Made by a program: the position numbers and the translations under genes. Shown piece by piece: positions 7,301-8,568 of a DNA stretch of 8,568 bases (its first letter is position 1; every line of letters starts with the position of its first letter). The stretch spans positions 1 to 8,568 of the forward strand of contig JAQGIJ010000621.1 in assembly GCA_028291285.1 (NCBI GenBank). The letters run 5' to 3'. Source of the stretch: Phenylobacterium sp. (GTDB taxonomy: Bacteria; Pseudomonadota; Alphaproteobacteria; Caulobacterales; Caulobacteraceae). The notes under the pieces were generated by a model. It ran no database searches. It saw only the letters and a program-made list of their open reading frames with translations, and was not told the origin of the DNA.

Positions 7301-7754
7301 CGATCGATACCAGCTGACCATGGGACCAGCCACCTTGCGCTTTCACGGGGTGGCCACAGCCGCGTACCTGGCTGAAGGTCCGCCCGACACTCAGCGGATC
7401 ACCGAACTTGCGTTCCGGCTGCTCTCTCAGGCCGAGGGCTCTGCTGAACGCCTCGTCACGGAGGCCTTGGTCCACCTGCCCAACAACCAGTACCTGTTGT
7501 CCGTACCCATGTTGGCTGGTCACTCTTCGGAATGGATCCGGGCTCTGGCAGCCCACCTGTGGTCCACGGGTGAGAACAGGGCATCATCGGCTGACCTCGG
7601 CGCCTACCTAGCGGCCGATCGCAGCCCGCGCGTCCGTTGCACACTTGCCAGCCGACTCCCCGACAGCGAGGACTGCGACACCCTGCGCGAGACACTGCGC
7701 AGGGACTGCCGCCGGTCAGTACGGACTGCTGCGGCCAGCCTGGCGGCGAAGTGA
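4374..7754 (+). CDS. Large endonuclease-like / alpha-solenoid protein, probable defence gene
   Basis: A 1126-residue protein. Residues 15-180 form a distinct module: STGGGGTVLEHRYA (14-27), LQASAFSKVDDILIT (55-69), then FQVCIGVRRDP (79-89). The spacing of E23, D64/D65 and the Q80 strand recalls the restriction-endonuclease-like N-terminal domains (Cap4/DUF4297-like) of actinobacterial defence proteins. The expected Q-x-K lysine is missing, with C82 there and arginines at 86-87, so catalysis is uncertain. Residues 190-270 are a helical linker. From about 300 to 660 the sequence is TPR-like, for example the pairs around 305-355 and 515-560. The C-terminus carries three HEAT-like units at about 1051-1063, 1083-1095 and 1112-1126. 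I find no GxxxxGK[ST], so this member has no STAND NTPase. ATG 4374 keeps the glycine-rich N-terminus intact; GTG 4434 with an upstream GGAGG is a poorer alternative because it deletes that segment. It is transcribed away from the Trypco2 operon. It may be a partner effector or sensor, or an independent system. Confidence 0.8.
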   Translation: MVSRSDGAGVSPYSTGGGGTVLEHRYAAVILSSLLTGDSLDELGDPVLVPDAIKLQASAFSKVDDILITARPSQSDDDFQVCIGVRRDPDIVPSDDASVALIGSFLAEISERWLEIQAGRHRLVLAVAQRSVHGDEVARLAHIAAGRGPGEFRTEAAQSGPTNARVRARLDQLDRVVVKAAAARAIDATTVSAKELTWRLLSALRVQHIRLEDGDERDRTQAVNRLRRVAAEDSTRAAEEVLNRIEHLVGGWAPSAARVTEPMLRRDLAARLKPRFSSLMSGSEAAAPDPDALVRGPIAHLGLAKDFEEAQTLEERDPAAAADRYARIADTLESSGWIPFALALREQEAKAHHRAGDHTAGVAADVAMLASALPSGEVWRAVSVTRRLANEQIDAPDELIRAANALGDLAAYEHFHQVALDDVTASIDALRAGDSHCLLAATWFAEHAVGNGRGDLLRSRAASLSILADTVAHPDALLQARLRACLADADTTGTVWPTLIRSARADYPAPITALIMARHARYLASAGQGQAALDRYDDAIERAVRCGNHHDAAAWTEAHNLVRIRYGLERDKIGQAYPTAAALRAAGRGSALPEPFSARERALARLANNANPSETLQALTQYLRQATATASWLEEREANELLGCCHLDNGETATAIGLLISAGADKVLETLSTRLPEEPFPFLVPDDFPDQPRWWRHSTLTAVRAAADLIPDDHARTWVDAALREIADEQVVPFGTRSSRQAAFGAFACLIDASTGKQAERFLNLTARTLDSRTRRHRTIDESYAQVLIRIASHHSGLLQVEAVDRMCHGLLIDGSMANVALGLGEPALRLQPSVVSERCTAAAATGNVDAALALILAEAPADAARPLARTLLDRALGRTDGIDPDITASRAHAALLIGHLLPPTDRESFAQAMAARVRSDHHTAQQRQDALDALAVLAPYLSLEQRAHPLGAALEAAEGRLDGSAHDDLGSTSAFDRYQLTMGPATLRFHGVATAAYLAEGPPDTQRITELAFRLLSQAEGSAERLVTEALVHLPNNQYLLSVPMLAGHSSEWIRALAAHLWSTGENRASSADLGAYLAADRSPRVRCTLASRLPDSEDCDTLRETLRRDCRRSVRTAAASLAAK

Positions 7755-7784
7755 GCTGGGTGCCCTCTGGCAGGCCGGTACTGC

Positions 7785-8165
7785 TCAGGTGCGATCCTTT
7801 CGACGGCTGGCGAGGTCTGTCACATCGGCGGTCTGCTGGACCTGGCTGCGAGTTTCTTCGTAGTCGAGGGTGAGTTGGCGAAGGGCCTCAGCGTAGATCG
7901 CGACTGTCCGGCGGAGCTGAGAGTTCTCGCGGCGAAGGTCGGCGATGATTTCCTTCGAAGTCTTCGGCTGCGGGGCGGTCGGGTCGGATACAGGAGGGGT
8001 CTGCCGGGCCTCGACTTGCTCGCGGAACCAGTCGATGAGCTGCGGGAAGTTCCGGTAGAACGTCGCGTGCTTGACGTCCAGCCGCCTCTCTACGGCCGCG
8101 AGGGTGGGGCGCCGGCCTTCCTCGCTGGCCTGCCGCAGGACGACGTCCGGCGAGCTGGACGTCAT
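7785..8165 (-). CDS. Small HTH plus coiled-coil protein, mobile-element-associated type
   Basis: A 126-residue protein. Residues 18-50 look like a helix-turn-helix: TLAAVERRLDVKHATFYRNF, followed by PQLIDWFREQVE, like the TetR-type recognition helix with its T-(F/L)-Y-R motif. A Pro/Thr-rich linker (57-70) is followed by a predicted coiled coil at about 71-112 (EIIADLRRENSQLRRTV and onward). This layout resembles the short accessory proteins (DUF6262/TnpC-like) found beside tyrosine recombinases of Tn554-like elements in actinobacteria. No recombinase is visible in the window, so it may be an orphan. It converges with the solenoid gene, leaving a 30-base gap with no clear terminator. No Shine-Dalgarno sequence is seen before ATG 8165. 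An in-frame stop (TGA, read at 8217-8219) lies upstream with no earlier ATG or GTG, which fixes this start. Confidence 0.6.
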   Translation of the reverse strand: MTSSSPDVVLRQASEEGRRPTLAAVERRLDVKHATFYRNFPQLIDWFREQVEARQTPPVSDPTAPQPKTSKEIIADLRRENSQLRRTVAIYAEALRQLTLDYEETRSQVQQTADVTDLASRRKDRT

Positions 8166-8182
8166 CGTCAGTGGGCGTGGGA

Positions 8183-8245
8183 CGCGGCACCGGCGGTCGA
8201 GCGGTCCTCGGCGGACTCATCAACGAGTATCGGATCGCCAGTTGA
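8183..8245 (+). pseudogene. Possible C-terminal remnant of a transposase or integrase
   Basis: One plus-strand frame ends in RAVLGGLINEYRIAS and a TGA at 8243-8245. A terminal LGGLI(N/H)EY motif is what I recall at the C-terminus of several actinobacterial integrase-core transposases. Only about 20 residues can be read before the match fades near the start of the HTH gene on the other strand. It lies between that gene and the ISAs1 remnant, so a mobile-element scrap is plausible, but the match is short. Confidence 0.25.
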
Positions 8246-8289
8246 TACCACTACGAACTCGCAGATCAGCGGCCGAATCCTGTATTTGA

Positions 8290-8445
8290 GCCCCACACGG
8301 CGCCCGCCAGGCCATCCAGGTCGTGCGCTGGCGCCGGGACCTGGGCACCGGCAAACTCACCATCGAACGCGTCTACCTGATCACGAGCCTGGACGTCTTC
8401 GACGCCACCCCGACAGAACTCGCCACCTGGATCAGAGGGCACTAG
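8290..8445 (+). pseudogene. ISAs1-family transposase remnant (C-terminal domain fragment)
   Basis: From 8290 the plus-strand frame reads PHGARQAIQVVRWRRDLGTG, then KLTIERVYLITSLDVF and PTELATWIRGH before TAG at 8443-8445. ISAs1-family transposases have the matching segment: a PHA-x-QAI-x-V-x-RRRR strand, a VYA(I/V)TSL strand and an ELA-x-WIRGHW helix followed by the catalytic-domain end (IENRLHW...). An in-frame stop at 8287-8289 cuts off everything upstream. The downstream part is missing exactly where the IS5-type end begins, so the TAG is probably partly created by that insertion. The fragment cannot encode an active transposase. Confidence 0.72.
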
Positions 8446-8464
8446 GTCCTGTCTGGAGTTCGGA

Positions 8465-8568
8465 TCATGAATGTGGTGCGATGCTGCGGAGCCAGAGCAT
8501 CGCACCACACAGATGCAGTCCGGCCTCGTAGCTCTCCGGGGTCTTGTCGAAGCGGAACGCAATGCCGC
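8465..8568 (-). CDS. IS5-family transposase, C-terminal end only
   Basis: Read on the minus strand from codon 8566, the frame gives GIAFRFDKTPESYEAGLHL, then CGAMLWLRSIAPHS and TGA at 8467-8465. The R-(F/Y)-DKTPESYEAGLHL motif is characteristic of the C-terminal end of IS5-family DDE transposases, where the catalytic glutamate region precedes a final hydrophobic helix. The rest of the gene lies beyond the right edge, so whether the copy is intact cannot be judged. It interrupts the ISAs1 remnant at 8445/8446. Confidence 0.75.
   Translation of the reverse strand, partial: GIAFRFDKTPESYEAGLHLCGAMLWLRSIAPHS
8472..8509. terminator. Perfect 14-bp stem-loop inside the 3' end of the IS5-type transposase gene
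   Basis: Bases 8472-8485 (TGTGGTGCGATGCT) are the exact reverse complement of 8496-8509, with a ten-base loop between them. The hairpin covers the last codons of the transposase gene, ending just before its stop. No U-tract follows on either strand, so intrinsic termination is uncertain. Alternatives are a structure that limits translation or readthrough, or a constrained site near the element end. Confidence 0.5.

Larger units (their letters stand above)
8446..8568 (-). mobile_element. End of an IS5-family insertion sequence, continuing past the right edge
   Basis: The sequence beginning GTCCTGTCTGGAGTTCGGA directly abuts the broken ISAs1 frame and leads into the 3' end of an IS5-family transposase on the minus strand. 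It is therefore the transposase-distal terminus of the element, and its first bases are the presumptive terminal inverted repeat. CTAG at 8442-8445 fits the YTAR target preference of part of the IS5 family and may be one copy of the target duplication. The other end is outside the window, so neither the inverted repeat nor the duplication can be confirmed here. Confidence 0.6.

Noticed and set aside
7755..7784. Bidirectional terminator between the convergent genes
   Set aside because: I found no inverted repeat of useful length in this 30-base gap or its immediate flanks.
7875..8531. Plus-strand 218-codon open frame
   Set aside because: It spans the HTH gene antisense, then the two transposase scraps and the IS5 end out of their frames. 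It is composite and has no coherent motif.

Overview
The window looks like accessory DNA from a high-GC actinomycete, most likely Streptomyces or a close relative. The base composition, a trypsin-NACHT protein with many near-identical helical repeats, a Trypco2-type partner and the style of the transposase fragments all point that way. The taxonomic call is inference; there is no rRNA or housekeeping gene here.

Layout. Positions 1-3505 (minus strand, running off the left edge) hold one very large gene. It has an N-terminal trypsin-like serine protease (H40/D78/S177), a NACHT/STAND NTPase core (Walker A around G288-T295, Walker B ending in DGLDE at 381-385), a winged-helix-like segment and a C-terminal array of 40-residue helical repeats. 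Twelve complete repeat units are visible at 1-1434, and their DNA is also nearly identical. Just upstream on the same strand, 32 bases away, is a 135-residue Trypco2-like gene (3538-3945). The pair reads as one operon. A 428-base divergent spacer (3946-4373) follows; it contains a possible frameshifted scrap resembling the Walker B/D-loop part of an ABC ATPase.

Divergently transcribed from there is a 1126-residue protein (4374-7754). Its N-terminal module resembles endonuclease-like domains of actinobacterial defence proteins, with an LEHR...VDD...QVCIGVRR pattern. The rest is TPR-like and HEAT-like alpha solenoid. I see no P-loop in it.

The right end (7785-8568) is a mobile-element scar. 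It holds a small HTH plus coiled-coil gene on the minus strand, a short possible transposase tail, the C-terminal part of an ISAs1-family transposase, and the end of an IS5-family element that interrupts the ISAs1 remnant.

How it may work (inference). Trypco2 plus the protease-NACHT-repeat protein form a candidate NTP-dependent conflict system: the repeats sense an invader or cell state, the NACHT module switches, and the protease is the effector. The divergent solenoid protein may be a second effector or sensor in the same island, or an independent defence gene. The IS debris beside it fits a defence-island setting.
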